From an uncultured Demequina sp. (GTDB taxonomy: Bacteria > Actinomycetota > Actinomycetes > Actinomycetales > Demequinaceae): a DNA stretch of 64,000 bases. Shown here one piece after another: positions 35,205 through 44,111 of this stretch. The first letter of the stretch is position 1. Every line of letters begins with the position of its first letter. The stretch lies in assembly GCA_937925595.1 (NCBI GenBank), contig CALALQ010000493.1:1-64000 (forward strand), given 5' to 3'. Under the pieces are notes generated by a model. The model ran no database searches, had not been told where the DNA came from, and saw nothing but the letters and a program-made list of their open reading frames with translations. A program made the position numbers and the translations under genes.

Positions 35205-35244
35205 GCGTTGAACGGCCCCAGATGCACTGACTGAGAGGATCACC

Positions 35245-35598
35245 ATGACGATCGACTACGAACGCGACGAGCGCGAAGAAGACACGGCGGCCGCCCGGCG
35301 CGCACCCTCGCTGTCGGGACTGGCCCGTACCGCAACGCTCGCGCGGCAGGTCGCCGAGGCGGCGAACGGGAGCAACGACCAGGTGAGCGCAGCGTCGCCC
35401 ATCGGAGGGCTCATCCAGGTGGCGGAATCGTTCGAGTCCGGCCTCACCAGCAAGGAGCGCGACGAGCGCATGGAACGGTTCCCCGAACTGCGTGACGTGG
35501 AACTTCCCAAGGGTGCTGCAGCGCAGTTCCCGGAGCTGGCTCCAGAGCCGGCAAAGGACAAGTCGGCCGAGGCTGACGAGGAGTACGAACGGCGCTGA
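35245..35598 (+). CDS. small acidic protein of unknown function
   Basis: 117 residues, highly charged (MTIDYERDEREEDTAAARRAP). A helical middle (TATLARQVAEAANGSNDQ) is followed by an acidic end (AEADEEYERR). No family. GAGAGG precedes the ATG and a terminator follows, so it is its own unit between two hairpins. Confidence 0.5.
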   Translation: MTIDYERDEREEDTAAARRAPSLSGLARTATLARQVAEAANGSNDQVSAASPIGGLIQVAESFESGLTSKERDERMERFPELRDVELPKGAAAQFPELAPEPAKDKSAEADEEYERR

Positions 35599-35611
35599 GC
35601 AAGCACGGATC

Positions 35612-35650
35612 GAGGGCCGCTTTCCCATCCCGGGGGAGCGGCCCTTCTCG
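35612..35650 (+). terminator. intrinsic terminator
   Basis: GAGGGCCGCTTTCCC pairs with GGGGGAGCGGCCCTTC. Confidence 0.75.
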
Positions 35651-35672
35651 TCGCTCCGAAGAGGTCGCGTGA

Positions 35673-35703
35673 TACGCTTTCACTCGTTTACAAGCGAAAA
35701 CGG
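35673..35703 (+). promoter_or_regulatory. -10 box plus plasmid-wide element, copy 11
   Basis: TACGCT (35673-35678) precedes CACTCGTTTACAAGCGAAAA continuing to CGG at 35703. It lies 12 bases before the ClpB-like start. Confidence 0.6.
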
Positions 35704-35715
35704 AGGGTCGCAGGG

Positions 35716-37497
35716 ATGTTCCACGTCAGTGATGAGAATGCCAAGTACCCCGCTCTTTTCGGTTTCAGCGCACCGCTTCCGAAGTCGTCGCGACCCATCG
35801 TCGGTCGTGAGCGGGAGATCGCTCAGTTGATGGCCGCGATGAGCCGCCCTGAGCTGTGCAACGCGCTGCTGCTCGCCCCTCCCGGGTCCGGCAAGACCGC
35901 GCTGGTGCAGGCCGCGATGGAGTCGGACGGCGAGCGAAAGTACCTCGAGGTGGATCTCGCCCAGATGATCGCCGACTTGGACAGCTCGGACAAGATGGCC
36001 GCCAAGCTCAAGGATCTCTTCGACGAGGCGGAGCGCTACTGCGCCGACGAGCACGTCGAGCTGGTGCTATTCATCGACGAGTTCCATCAGATCGTGCAGC
36101 TGTCCCCGGCAGCCGTCGAAGCGCTCAAGCCCGTGCTCGCAGCGTCGGGAGCGCGCGGTATCCGTGTGATTGCAGCGACCACCGACGACGAGTTCGACCA
36201 GTTCATCAAGCCGAACCAGCCTCTCGTCGAGCGGCTGCAGCGCATCATCGTGAACCCGCCCGACAAGGCGACCACCATGAAGATCATGCGTGGCATGGCC
36301 GAGCGATACGGCGTGGCCGACCAGTTCTACGACGACCACATCTTCGGACTCATCCACGAGTACACCGAGCGCTATATCCCCGCCTCCACCCAGCCGCGAA
36401 AGTCGATCCTGGTGCTCGACGCGATGGTCGGCTGGCACCGTGCAACGAAGCGCCCGATGGATAGGGCGCTGCTGGCCGACGTGCTCGAAGAGTCCGTCGG
36501 CATCAACGTGGCTTTCCGCGTTGATGCGGCGCAGATCAAGGCGGAACTCGACAGCACGGTGCTCAGCCAGCAATGGGCGACGTCCGTACTCGCCCGTCGC
36601 CTCCAGCTGTGCGTGGCGGACTTGCACGACAAGACCAAGCCCGCTTCGTCGTTCCTGTTCACCGGTTCGACCGGTGTTGGCAAGACGGAGTTGACCAAGC
36701 AGCTCGCGCGGCTCATGTTCGGCGACGCCCGCAAGCACTTGATCCGGTTCGATATGTCGGAGTACGCGCGGGACTCCTCTGCAGAGCAGTTCCGCAAGGA
36801 GCTGACCAGCAGGGTGTGGCACACGAGCCACTCGGTGGTCCTGCTGGACGAGATCGAGAAGGCGTCGCCGCTGGTGACACGCATGCTGCTGCAGGTTCTG
36901 GACGACGGTCGGCTCTCGGATGCGAACGGGCGTCAGGTGTCGTTCCTCAACACCTACATCGTGCTGACCACCAATGCGGGGTCGGAGATCTACCAGACCA
37001 TCGCGCAATACAACGTGGATGACACCGGCTCCGGCGCCCAGCTCGTGGAGAAGATGAAGGAGATCAAACGCTCCATCACCGCGACGCAGGGGGACAACCG
37101 GTTCCCGCCGGAACTGCTCGGTCGTATCGACGCGATCGTGCCGTTCCAGCCTCTGTCTCGGGAGACCCAGCGCAAGATCGTCACCGCCAAGCTCGCCGCC
37201 TTCGTCCAGGAGGTGCTCACCAAGCACAGCGCTCGGGTGTTCATCGCCGAGCGTGTCATCGACTATCTGATCGAGGACAAGGTCGACACTGACGCGGATG
37301 CCGGTGGTGCACGTGCCGCGGTGACCAGGCTCACGGATGAGGTCGCCACCGGCGTGGCCGAGTTCCTCAACAACCACCCCGGCGTGCGGGCGATCCAGGT
37401 CAGCGTCGAGGGCTCGCTTCGAGCCGACGACAAGGAGCTGCTCAAGAGCGACGCTCGCGTCGTCGTCGGCCTCCCCGCCGTCGCGAGGGCCGCCTGA
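35716..37497 (+). CDS. ClpA/ClpB-like double AAA+ ATPase without an N-domain
   Basis: 593 residues. First AAA+ module: Walker A PPGSGKT (residues ~55-61) and FIDEFHQ with D121/E122. Second module: GSTGVGKT (317-324), LLDEIEKAS with D378/E379, then the ClpB-type small domain (RFPPELLGRIDAIVPFQPLS). The Clp N-domain and ClpB middle coiled coil are absent, so it is about 250 residues shorter than ClpB. Hsp100 proteins unfold or disaggregate proteins through a central pore. Inside a transfer region it might unfold a substrate for export or remodel the relaxosome. It has its own element promoter. Confidence 0.82.
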   Translation: MFHVSDENAKYPALFGFSAPLPKSSRPIVGREREIAQLMAAMSRPELCNALLLAPPGSGKTALVQAAMESDGERKYLEVDLAQMIADLDSSDKMAAKLKDLFDEAERYCADEHVELVLFIDEFHQIVQLSPAAVEALKPVLAASGARGIRVIAATTDDEFDQFIKPNQPLVERLQRIIVNPPDKATTMKIMRGMAERYGVADQFYDDHIFGLIHEYTERYIPASTQPRKSILVLDAMVGWHRATKRPMDRALLADVLEESVGINVAFRVDAAQIKAELDSTVLSQQWATSVLARRLQLCVADLHDKTKPASSFLFTGSTGVGKTELTKQLARLMFGDARKHLIRFDMSEYARDSSAEQFRKELTSRVWHTSHSVVLLDEIEKASPLVTRMLLQVLDDGRLSDANGRQVSFLNTYIVLTTNAGSEIYQTIAQYNVDDTGSGAQLVEKMKEIKRSITATQGDNRFPPELLGRIDAIVPFQPLSRETQRKIVTAKLAAFVQEVLTKHSARVFIAERVIDYLIEDKVDTDADAGGARAAVTRLTDEVATGVAEFLNNHPGVRAIQVSVEGSLRADDKELLKSDARVVVGLPAVARAA

Positions 37498-37520
37498 ATA
37501 GTGAGATCTTCCGCGTCTTG

Positions 37521-37584
37521 TAGATTCTCGCTTTCACTCATAAATAAGCAGAATCGGCCTGTTATGCTCATAATCGAGCAGATC
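37521..37584 (+). promoter_or_regulatory. promoter region with two tandem plasmid-wide elements (copies 12 and 13)
   Basis: TAGATT at 37521, then CACTCATAAATAAGCAGAAT (37535-37554). A second -10 candidate TATGCT at 37564 runs into GCTCATAATCGAGCAGATC (37566-37584). Direct repeats about 30 bp apart, 17 bases before the next start. Confidence 0.65.
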
Positions 37585-37600
37585 AGGAAGGACTTGAACC

Positions 37601-39856
37601 ATGGGTTTTGGTCGCAAGAAGAGTAAGGCGCAGGGCGAGCCCGCCGCCGCAGAAGCACCCGAGCCGGTGGCCGCAGAGCCGCCCGCCAGCCGCAAGGGAA
37701 AGAAGCGCAAGCCGGCCGAGTTGCTGTCGAGCGTCGTGAACGAGAGCGCCACCGGCGCCGCGATCGACCTGCTCAAGCGCAACGACCCCTTCGCCCTTCC
37801 CAACGGGACCTCGTGGGTGGGACTGCTGCTGTCCGTCGACCAGATCGGCGGCCTGAGCCAGAAGCAGAAGAACGACGCCACGAAGGGTTCGATCATCGAG
37901 CTCATCGCGGCGGACAAGATCCAGGTGGTCGCCACGAAGGCGATGCTCGACGAGGAGTTCCTCGGCCTGATCCCGAACCCTGACACGCTCACGCGCATGG
38001 ACGAGTATCGCCTGCTGACGGATGCGCCCTACTACTGGGTGGTCTTCCGCACCGAGGACAACGGGAACACCCTCATCGCTGACGCGGTGCAGGACGTCGC
38101 CGCCAGCTACGCCACCGCAGTGGCGATCTCCCGGGGGGAGCGGACGCTGGAGCAGGTGCTCCCGCACGTCTGGTCCTGGGGCTCGGAGTCCATGGGCGAA
38201 TTCGATCGCCTTCTCGTCGGCGCGACCGCGCGTGCCGCTTCGGCAGAGTCCGGCAGGTCGGCGATCACGGCGGACCCGATGGCCGACGCCATGGACAACG
38301 CCGGGGGCGCCACCTTCGACTTCCCCGACATGGATGACGCCGTGATCGACCCGCTGAGCGGCGTCGTCAGCGAAGCCGAGCCCGAGGTGCAGGACGAGCC
38401 GTTGCCGTTCGACGAGGCGCAGTTCGAGCAGCAGTTCGCGGACTCAGCCGACGCTGGCGACGAGCATGACCCCTTCGAGAACGAATGGGACGGCGAGATC
38501 CCCGCCACACCTGACGAGCCCGAAGCCGACGAGCCCACCGCCGACACCGGGTACTTCCAGTACCTCGTGGAGAACAAGGATCGCGTCGTCGACGAGCAGG
38601 AGGTCCGCGACACCATCGCCCGACGCTTCCTCAGCAACGACCTCGACCTGGTGGTCGACCTTGCGGAGTTCGAGGCCGTGTTCGGCACCCAGCCCGAAGC
38701 GATCGAACTGGAGATCGCCGCCGACGCGACCGACTGGCTCGGATCGCAGGTCGCACAACTGAGCCGTCAGGCCAATGCGGAACTCGCCGCACTGCACCAG
38801 GGGCACGCCGACGAACTGCGACAGCTGTTCGTCGAGACGATGGCGCTCCACGTCGAGAAGACGATGGGTGCGGTCTCCACCGACACCGCCGGCGCTCCTT
38901 ACGCCAACCTGATGGAGAGCGCCAAGCGGGACTTCGACAGCAAGCGCGCCAACTCCGCTCAGGAGGTCGCTGAGCAGCGGCGCGAGATCATCGCGCGCTT
39001 CGAGGCCGCCGCCCAGAGTCGCGCCGACCAGGCCGCTGCTCACGCCAAGGCCGTCTACGAGGACAAGAACCGCCCCAAGCTCGAGCGCGACCTCGCCGAG
39101 ATCGCCCTGGACCACGACCGCCGGGTGGAGGAGCAGTACGCTCACGACCGCCAGACGGTCCTCGAGATGCGCCGGAAGGAAGCCCTCGTTCGCATGGACG
39201 TCGGCACCAACCGCGCCTTCGAGTACCTCCGCGGCATCCAGCAGGAGCAGCGAGAGGCTGAGCGCCGCCTTCTCGAACTGTGGAACGGCCGCCTTGTGCA
39301 GTTCATCGACGAGAACCGCAAGAACGACGTCGCCCGTGCCGCCGTCCTGGCGGAAGAGCTGGCTCGCACGAACCAGGTCGACACGCTGAAGGCGGAGCAC
39401 CAGGCGACGGTCGCCGAACTGACCGCTCGCGCGGCGGCCCGCGAGGCGGAGCTGAACGCAGAGCTGGTTCGGACCCGCGAGGCAGGTCTTGCCGAACTGA
39501 CCGCTCGCCGGAGCGAGTGGGAGACCGCTATCGGGCTGGAAAAGGATCGCGCCCGAGGCAACAGCGACCTCATCGAGCAGCTCCGCGGTCAGATCAACGA
39601 CCTGGGCGCGCAGTACGAGGGTCAGTACTCGGCACGCATTGCCATTCTCGAAGCAGACCGCGAGGCGGCGGCTTCGGAGCTGGAGCGCTCGCACGCGATG
39701 CAGAAGCGCACGAACCAGATGCTCGTCCTGCTGATGCTCGTGCTGACCCTAGCCGGTGTCGCCGTCGGCGTCATCGCGGGCTGGGCCTGGGGTCACCAGC
39801 AGCCCGTGGAGGTGATTCCCGCCGGCGCCGCCGTGCTGGGAGCCCTCCTCCCATGA
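37601..39856 (+). CDS. large coiled-coil protein with C-terminal membrane anchor
   Basis: 751 residues, AGGAAGG before the ATG. A basic, disordered N-terminus (~1-40) is followed by a folded domain (~40-205), an acidic linker (~225-325), then long helices with heptad character (~375-690) and one C-terminal membrane helix (~705-728, LVLLMLVLTLAGVAVGVIAGW). Most of the protein would therefore be cytoplasmic, tail-anchored. Not a recognised T4SS family. It lies under a double element and next to the coupling-protein gene, so a role in organising DNA or substrate at the channel is plausible inference. Confidence 0.6.
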   Translation: MGFGRKKSKAQGEPAAAEAPEPVAAEPPASRKGKKRKPAELLSSVVNESATGAAIDLLKRNDPFALPNGTSWVGLLLSVDQIGGLSQKQKNDATKGSIIELIAADKIQVVATKAMLDEEFLGLIPNPDTLTRMDEYRLLTDAPYYWVVFRTEDNGNTLIADAVQDVAASYATAVAISRGERTLEQVLPHVWSWGSESMGEFDRLLVGATARAASAESGRSAITADPMADAMDNAGGATFDFPDMDDAVIDPLSGVVSEAEPEVQDEPLPFDEAQFEQQFADSADAGDEHDPFENEWDGEIPATPDEPEADEPTADTGYFQYLVENKDRVVDEQEVRDTIARRFLSNDLDLVVDLAEFEAVFGTQPEAIELEIAADATDWLGSQVAQLSRQANAELAALHQGHADELRQLFVETMALHVEKTMGAVSTDTAGAPYANLMESAKRDFDSKRANSAQEVAEQRREIIARFEAAAQSRADQAAAHAKAVYEDKNRPKLERDLAEIALDHDRRVEEQYAHDRQTVLEMRRKEALVRMDVGTNRAFEYLRGIQQEQREAERRLLELWNGRLVQFIDENRKNDVARAAVLAEELARTNQVDTLKAEHQATVAELTARAAAREAELNAELVRTREAGLAELTARRSEWETAIGLEKDRARGNSDLIEQLRGQINDLGAQYEGQYSARIAILEADREAAASELERSHAMQKRTNQMLVLLMLVLTLAGVAVGVIAGWAWGHQQPVEVIPAGAAVLGALLP

Positions 39857-39910
39857 CCGGTGGTGCGGCCGTTTCCTGATCTCACCGGTCGCACCACCCA
39901 ATCTCCGCAG

Positions 39911-39946
39911 AGGGGGCCTTCGCTAACCACGCGAATGGCCCCCTTT
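39911..39946 (+). terminator. intrinsic terminator
   Basis: AGGGGGCC TTCGC pairs with GCGAA TGGCCCCCT, followed by TTC. Confidence 0.7.
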
Positions 39947-39953
39947 CGGCCGT

Positions 39954-39995
39954 AGACTGAAGATGTCAAAACTGCTCGAATATGAGCCGAAACAG
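39954..39995 (+). promoter_or_regulatory. -10 box plus plasmid-wide element, copy 14
   Basis: TAGACT (39954-39959), then CTGCTCGAATATGAGCCGAA continuing to ACAG at 39995. It lies 19 bases before the VirD4 start. Confidence 0.6.
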
Positions 39996-40014
39996 AAGAT
40001 GGAAGCGAGTCGGC

Positions 40015-43000
40015 ATGGCGAAGAAGGCGACCCATCCGAAGGCCACGAACTGGGACAAGCTCTCCGCCCGGCAGCCCGGTGAGACCCTGAAGAACCGGGA
40101 TGTCTTCGAGGACCAGCAACTCGATCGCTCCCGAATCGACCCGCGTCGGACAAAGACCAGCCGCACGATCGCCGCGGCCGTCGTCGGCGTCATCAGCGGC
40201 CTGCTGGCCTGGGTGGTGCTGTCTGCAGTTGCCGTCATGCTCACGATGCTCGGCAGCCTCGGCGGAACGCTTGAGGGTTCAACGGGCTTCTACGAGCGCG
40301 TGAAGCTCAGCGAGTACGGCACCAAGAACTGCTACCAGATCCTCAACGCGGACGGGACGTGGGACGAGAGCGCCCCCTGCTACCCGACCGAGCAGGAGGC
40401 CGGAGAGAACCCGCCGAAGTGGTGGACCGATAAGGACAACGTCACAGTAGAAGCGGTCGACGGCCAGGAAGTCACGCAGAGGGACTTCGTCGGGGAGCTG
40501 ACGAACCCGGAGCTGATGCGTCTCCTGCTCTCGTTTGTCATCGGCCTCGGCGTCTTCGGCTCGGTGCATGCGGTGCTGATGCGCAACCTCGACGCGCAGA
40601 ACCTGATGAACGACACCTCCGACATCAACCAGTACACCGGCGACCAGCACATCGCGCTGCCTGACGAGGTCATGCGCAAGTTCGACTGGTTCCCCGACGC
40701 CGGCGCTCACTCCAAGGTGCAGTTCAGCTCGATGATCAGCCACGTCATGATCACGAACAAGGGACTCAAGAAGATCGAGGTCGCGACCAGGGCCGACAAG
40801 GAGATCCTGGACGAGGACGGCGACGTCGAGTACCTCAAGGGCGAGATCCTCCGCGATGAGAACGAGAACGCGATCACGCGCACGATGCCGATGGTCGACG
40901 AGGAGTTCGGCGACGCCCTCTTCGAGGCATCCGGCATGCCGGAAGGCAAGAAGTACCGCAAGAAGTACGACACCACGCAGGTCCCGTACAACCCGGACGG
41001 CGCCGACCGCAGCAAGCTCGGCAACTACGCGACCGTCGCCGATCTGATCAACAGCGACTGGACGTTCCCGGAGTACGAAGTGCAGCGCCCGGGTGGCGCG
41101 TACCTGGTCGACACCGCCCCGGTGAACACGATGGTGCTGGCCATCACCCGTGCCGGTAAGGGTCAGACGTACATCGAGCCGGTCATTGATATGTGGCTCC
41201 GCGAAGAGGACCCGAGCAACCTGGTCATCAACGACTCCAAGGGCGAGCTGCTCGTCAAGAACTACGTCCCCGCCACCAAGCGCGGATTCCAGGTGGTGCA
41301 GTTCAACCTCATCAATGCGATGAAGACCGACATCTACAACCCGCTGGGCATGGCGGCCGACGCCGCCCGCGAGGGTGACGCGGCCAAGTGCGCCCTGTAC
41401 GTCGAGAACATCGCCGACGTGTTCTTCCCGCTCGATGGGGGAGAGGACCCGGTGTGGCCGGCTGCCGCCAACAACGCCTTCAAGCGTGCCGCGTACGGCC
41501 TCATCGACTACTACCTCGAGGAGGAGCGTGAGCTTCGCGCATACGCCTCGCGCACGAGCATGGACCCGAAGATCCTGGAGAACCGCCTCGACCAGCTCTG
41601 GGGCAAGGTCACGCTCTACAACTGCTACCAGCTGTTCGTGCAGCTGACGGCGAAGAAGATGAAGAACCCCATGAAGGCCCTCGAGCAGCGCGTCAAGCGC
41701 GGGGAGTTCGGCGACCCGCAGGGTGACGACTTCGACGTCGACACCTACGAGGAGGAGCGGGACATCGCCACGCGCAAGGCGTTCCTGTGGGAGGACAAGG
41801 ACGAGCTGGACATGCTCACCCTGTTCTTCAACGCAACCCAGAGCCTTCCTCGCAACTCGATGCGCACCCTGGTCAGCAACGCCGACAACGCACTGCGCGC
41901 GATGGGCGCGGCCGAGAAGATGCTCGCCAGCGTCTACGGCATCGCGATCACGGCCATGTCGTTCTTCACCGACCCCACCATCTCGACGCTCACCTCGGGT
42001 GCGCCGTCGCAGAACACCGACCTCGGTGGGCTCTCCTTCCCCCGCCGCATGGGCGTGCGCTTCGGCATGAACTACCTCAAGCGCGACCACCTCACCGGCG
42101 CCCAGGTGAAGTGGGACGCCTTCGCGGATGCCGCCTTCCAGCAGCCGCTCGGCCCCGACTTCGACCACCAGGACATCGTGTCCCGTGAAGGATGGGCGCG
42201 CTACTACTTCAAGGGCAAGTTCGTCGGCGACGTCGCGTACCTGCGTCTGCGCCTGCTCAACGCGCAGACCGGCATGCTGATCCGCACCTTCTACTTCCGC
42301 TTCACGAAGGACTACCAGACCTCCCTCAACGGCCGATACTTCATCACCGACCCCATCTCGGGGGAGAAGATCGTCAAGAACGGGATCCTCGTCGAACTCC
42401 GTCAGAACGAGAAGACAGGCGTGTACGAGCCCAGCAAGACCACGTACCCGCAGATGCAGCTGACCAACATCACGCTCGGCATGCCCGACAAGGCGCTCGT
42501 GCAGGCTGAGGCGATCGTGTCGACCCAGGTCCGATACAGCGAGAAGCCGAAGGTCGTCTTCCTGGTGACCCCTCCGCACCTGATGAAGTACGCCAAGCTG
42601 ATCCTGATCCTCATCAAGCAGCTGGTGGACCTCAACTTCGACCGCTCATACATGACCAAGGCCGACCAGAAGCCGCTCTATCGGACGCGCTTCATGCTCG
42701 ACGAGCTCGGCAACCTCCAGTCGGAGGGTCACGGTATCGCTGGCTTCGAGACGATGCTCTCTATCGGCCTCGGCCAGGAGCAGGAGTTCACGATCATCCT
42801 GCAGACGCTGCAGCAGCTGCGCGATGTCTACGGGGAGTCCGTCGACAAGATCGTGCAGGGCAACACCTCGAACATCGTGTTCCTGAAGTCGACCGACGAC
42901 TCGATGCTCGACACCCTGCAGAAGATGTCCGGAACGCGCCACCGCGCCTACCGCGACGCCAAGACCGTGACCAAGGACACCGAGCGGCTCATTCGCGGGC

Positions 43001-43992
43001 TCAACGTCGAGGGCAAGGTCTCGTACACGATGACCACTCGCGAGGAGCCGGTGATCTCGTACAACGACATGGCGTTCATCTCGGAGCGCAACAGCATCGT
43101 CTTCCGCGCCGGTGACGCGCCGGTGTGGAACCGCAACGAGACGATCCTTCCCATGTCCTGGCGGCTGTTCAAGGACACGATCGTCCACCCGGGCCACGAG
43201 TACACGCTCCAGACGATTCCGACGCTCAGCTCGGCGCTGGACTTCGATGTGCGCCTGAACCAGCCCGACTTCGAGAAGATGCTCGCCAAGCGCATGCTCC
43301 AGGCTGAGAACGCCGTTGACTGCAAGACGGTCTACCAGGCCGCTCACGAGTACGAGGACGTCGACATCGCACGCCTGGACCCCGACGTCTACAGCGAGGA
43401 GGTCATGCAGCTGGTGGACGTGTCGCTTCGTGAGACGATCTCCGATCAGACCGGCGTCACCCCTGACGAGGTGGATCTTGATGACGCGCCTGAGGGCTTC
43501 TACGACAACGGCGACTGGGAGGCCGATCTCGAGATGCAGCAGGCGGTCGAGGCCGCCCAGGCGGACGCCGCGGTGCGCACGGAGCTGCGGTACGCCGGCG
43601 GCCAGATCAGCCGCGAGATGCTCGTGCGCGCTGATGGTCGGGCGCTGCAGAACCCGCTGGACCGCGAGATCGTCGAGGCGTACAAGGCCGCCCGCGCCTA
43701 CATGGAGCGCGACAGCCGGCACTTCAGTGTCGGCGCTGGGGGAGCGCTGCGATCGGTCGACGGGCGGATCGTCTACATCGACAAGGTCGACGAGTCGGAC
43801 TCGGTGCGTGCGCTGAACGCGGCCGCGCAGGATGCAGGCACCGGCGTCTACGCGGAGGACCAGCTCGACGCGTTCACCGGATACATGGTGACGGGGGAGT
43901 TCTACGAGTACCTCGCCTCGCTGGAGGACTGGCGTGACATCGCCGGTGGAGAGTTCGAGCGAGCCATGATGCTCGCGATGCGAGACAAGTGA
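40015..43992 (+). CDS. VirD4/TraG-type coupling protein
   Basis: 1325 residues from MAKKATHPKA. The earlier ATG at 39982 lies inside the element and has no ribosome site. N-terminal membrane helices (~48-75, ~170-195) flank a periplasmic-side loop. P-loop ITRAGKGQT at 377-385 and Walker B VINDSKGE follow. LDELGNLQSEGHG from L895 and IILQTLQQLRDVYG are the VirD4/TraG signatures. The protein brings the relaxase-DNA complex to the channel and pumps DNA. At 1325 residues it is about twice the usual length, with a large insert between the Walker motifs and the LDEL motif (~430-890) and an acidic C-terminal extension. Confidence 0.87.
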   Translation: MAKKATHPKATNWDKLSARQPGETLKNRDVFEDQQLDRSRIDPRRTKTSRTIAAAVVGVISGLLAWVVLSAVAVMLTMLGSLGGTLEGSTGFYERVKLSEYGTKNCYQILNADGTWDESAPCYPTEQEAGENPPKWWTDKDNVTVEAVDGQEVTQRDFVGELTNPELMRLLLSFVIGLGVFGSVHAVLMRNLDAQNLMNDTSDINQYTGDQHIALPDEVMRKFDWFPDAGAHSKVQFSSMISHVMITNKGLKKIEVATRADKEILDEDGDVEYLKGEILRDENENAITRTMPMVDEEFGDALFEASGMPEGKKYRKKYDTTQVPYNPDGADRSKLGNYATVADLINSDWTFPEYEVQRPGGAYLVDTAPVNTMVLAITRAGKGQTYIEPVIDMWLREEDPSNLVINDSKGELLVKNYVPATKRGFQVVQFNLINAMKTDIYNPLGMAADAAREGDAAKCALYVENIADVFFPLDGGEDPVWPAAANNAFKRAAYGLIDYYLEEERELRAYASRTSMDPKILENRLDQLWGKVTLYNCYQLFVQLTAKKMKNPMKALEQRVKRGEFGDPQGDDFDVDTYEEERDIATRKAFLWEDKDELDMLTLFFNATQSLPRNSMRTLVSNADNALRAMGAAEKMLASVYGIAITAMSFFTDPTISTLTSGAPSQNTDLGGLSFPRRMGVRFGMNYLKRDHLTGAQVKWDAFADAAFQQPLGPDFDHQDIVSREGWARYYFKGKFVGDVAYLRLRLLNAQTGMLIRTFYFRFTKDYQTSLNGRYFITDPISGEKIVKNGILVELRQNEKTGVYEPSKTTYPQMQLTNITLGMPDKALVQAEAIVSTQVRYSEKPKVVFLVTPPHLMKYAKLILILIKQLVDLNFDRSYMTKADQKPLYRTRFMLDELGNLQSEGHGIAGFETMLSIGLGQEQEFTIILQTLQQLRDVYGESVDKIVQGNTSNIVFLKSTDDSMLDTLQKMSGTRHRAYRDAKTVTKDTERLIRGLNVEGKVSYTMTTREEPVISYNDMAFISERNSIVFRAGDAPVWNRNETILPMSWRLFKDTIVHPGHEYTLQTIPTLSSALDFDVRLNQPDFEKMLAKRMLQAENAVDCKTVYQAAHEYEDVDIARLDPDVYSEEVMQLVDVSLRETISDQTGVTPDEVDLDDAPEGFYDNGDWEADLEMQQAVEAAQADAAVRTELRYAGGQISREMLVRADGRALQNPLDREIVEAYKAARAYMERDSRHFSVGAGGALRSVDGRIVYIDKVDESDSVRALNAAAQDAGTGVYAEDQLDAFTGYMVTGEFYEYLASLEDWRDIAGGEFERAMMLAMRDK

Positions 43993-44000
43993 GAAAGCGC

Positions 44001-44028
44001 GTTTCTGCTCGAAAATGAGCGGAAAATG
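44001..44028 (+). promoter_or_regulatory. plasmid-wide element, copy 15, upstream of the RNA polymerase gene
   Basis: GTTTCTGCTCGAAAATGAGC continues GGAAAATG, showing both arms of the palindrome. It begins eight bases after the VirD4 stop. Confidence 0.65.
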
Positions 44029-44107
44029 TCCCCTCGATCAACTAGGCTGGGATGTGAGATCACACACCACCGAGACCGGTTGATCCGGTCTACTGATCGA
44101 GGGGACA
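44027..44107 (+). promoter_or_regulatory. 14-bp inverted repeat masking the polymerase ribosome site
   Basis: TGTCCCCTCGATCA (44027-44040) and its exact complement TGATCGAGGGGACA (44094-44107) bracket the leader. The 3' arm contains GAGGGG, the Shine-Dalgarno sequence of the ATG at 44112. An inner stem GACCGG/CCGGTC lies at about 44074-44090. If the hairpin forms in the mRNA, translation of the polymerase would be blocked until it opens. The arms could equally be a DNA operator. Confidence 0.6.
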
Positions 44108-44111
44108 CCCG

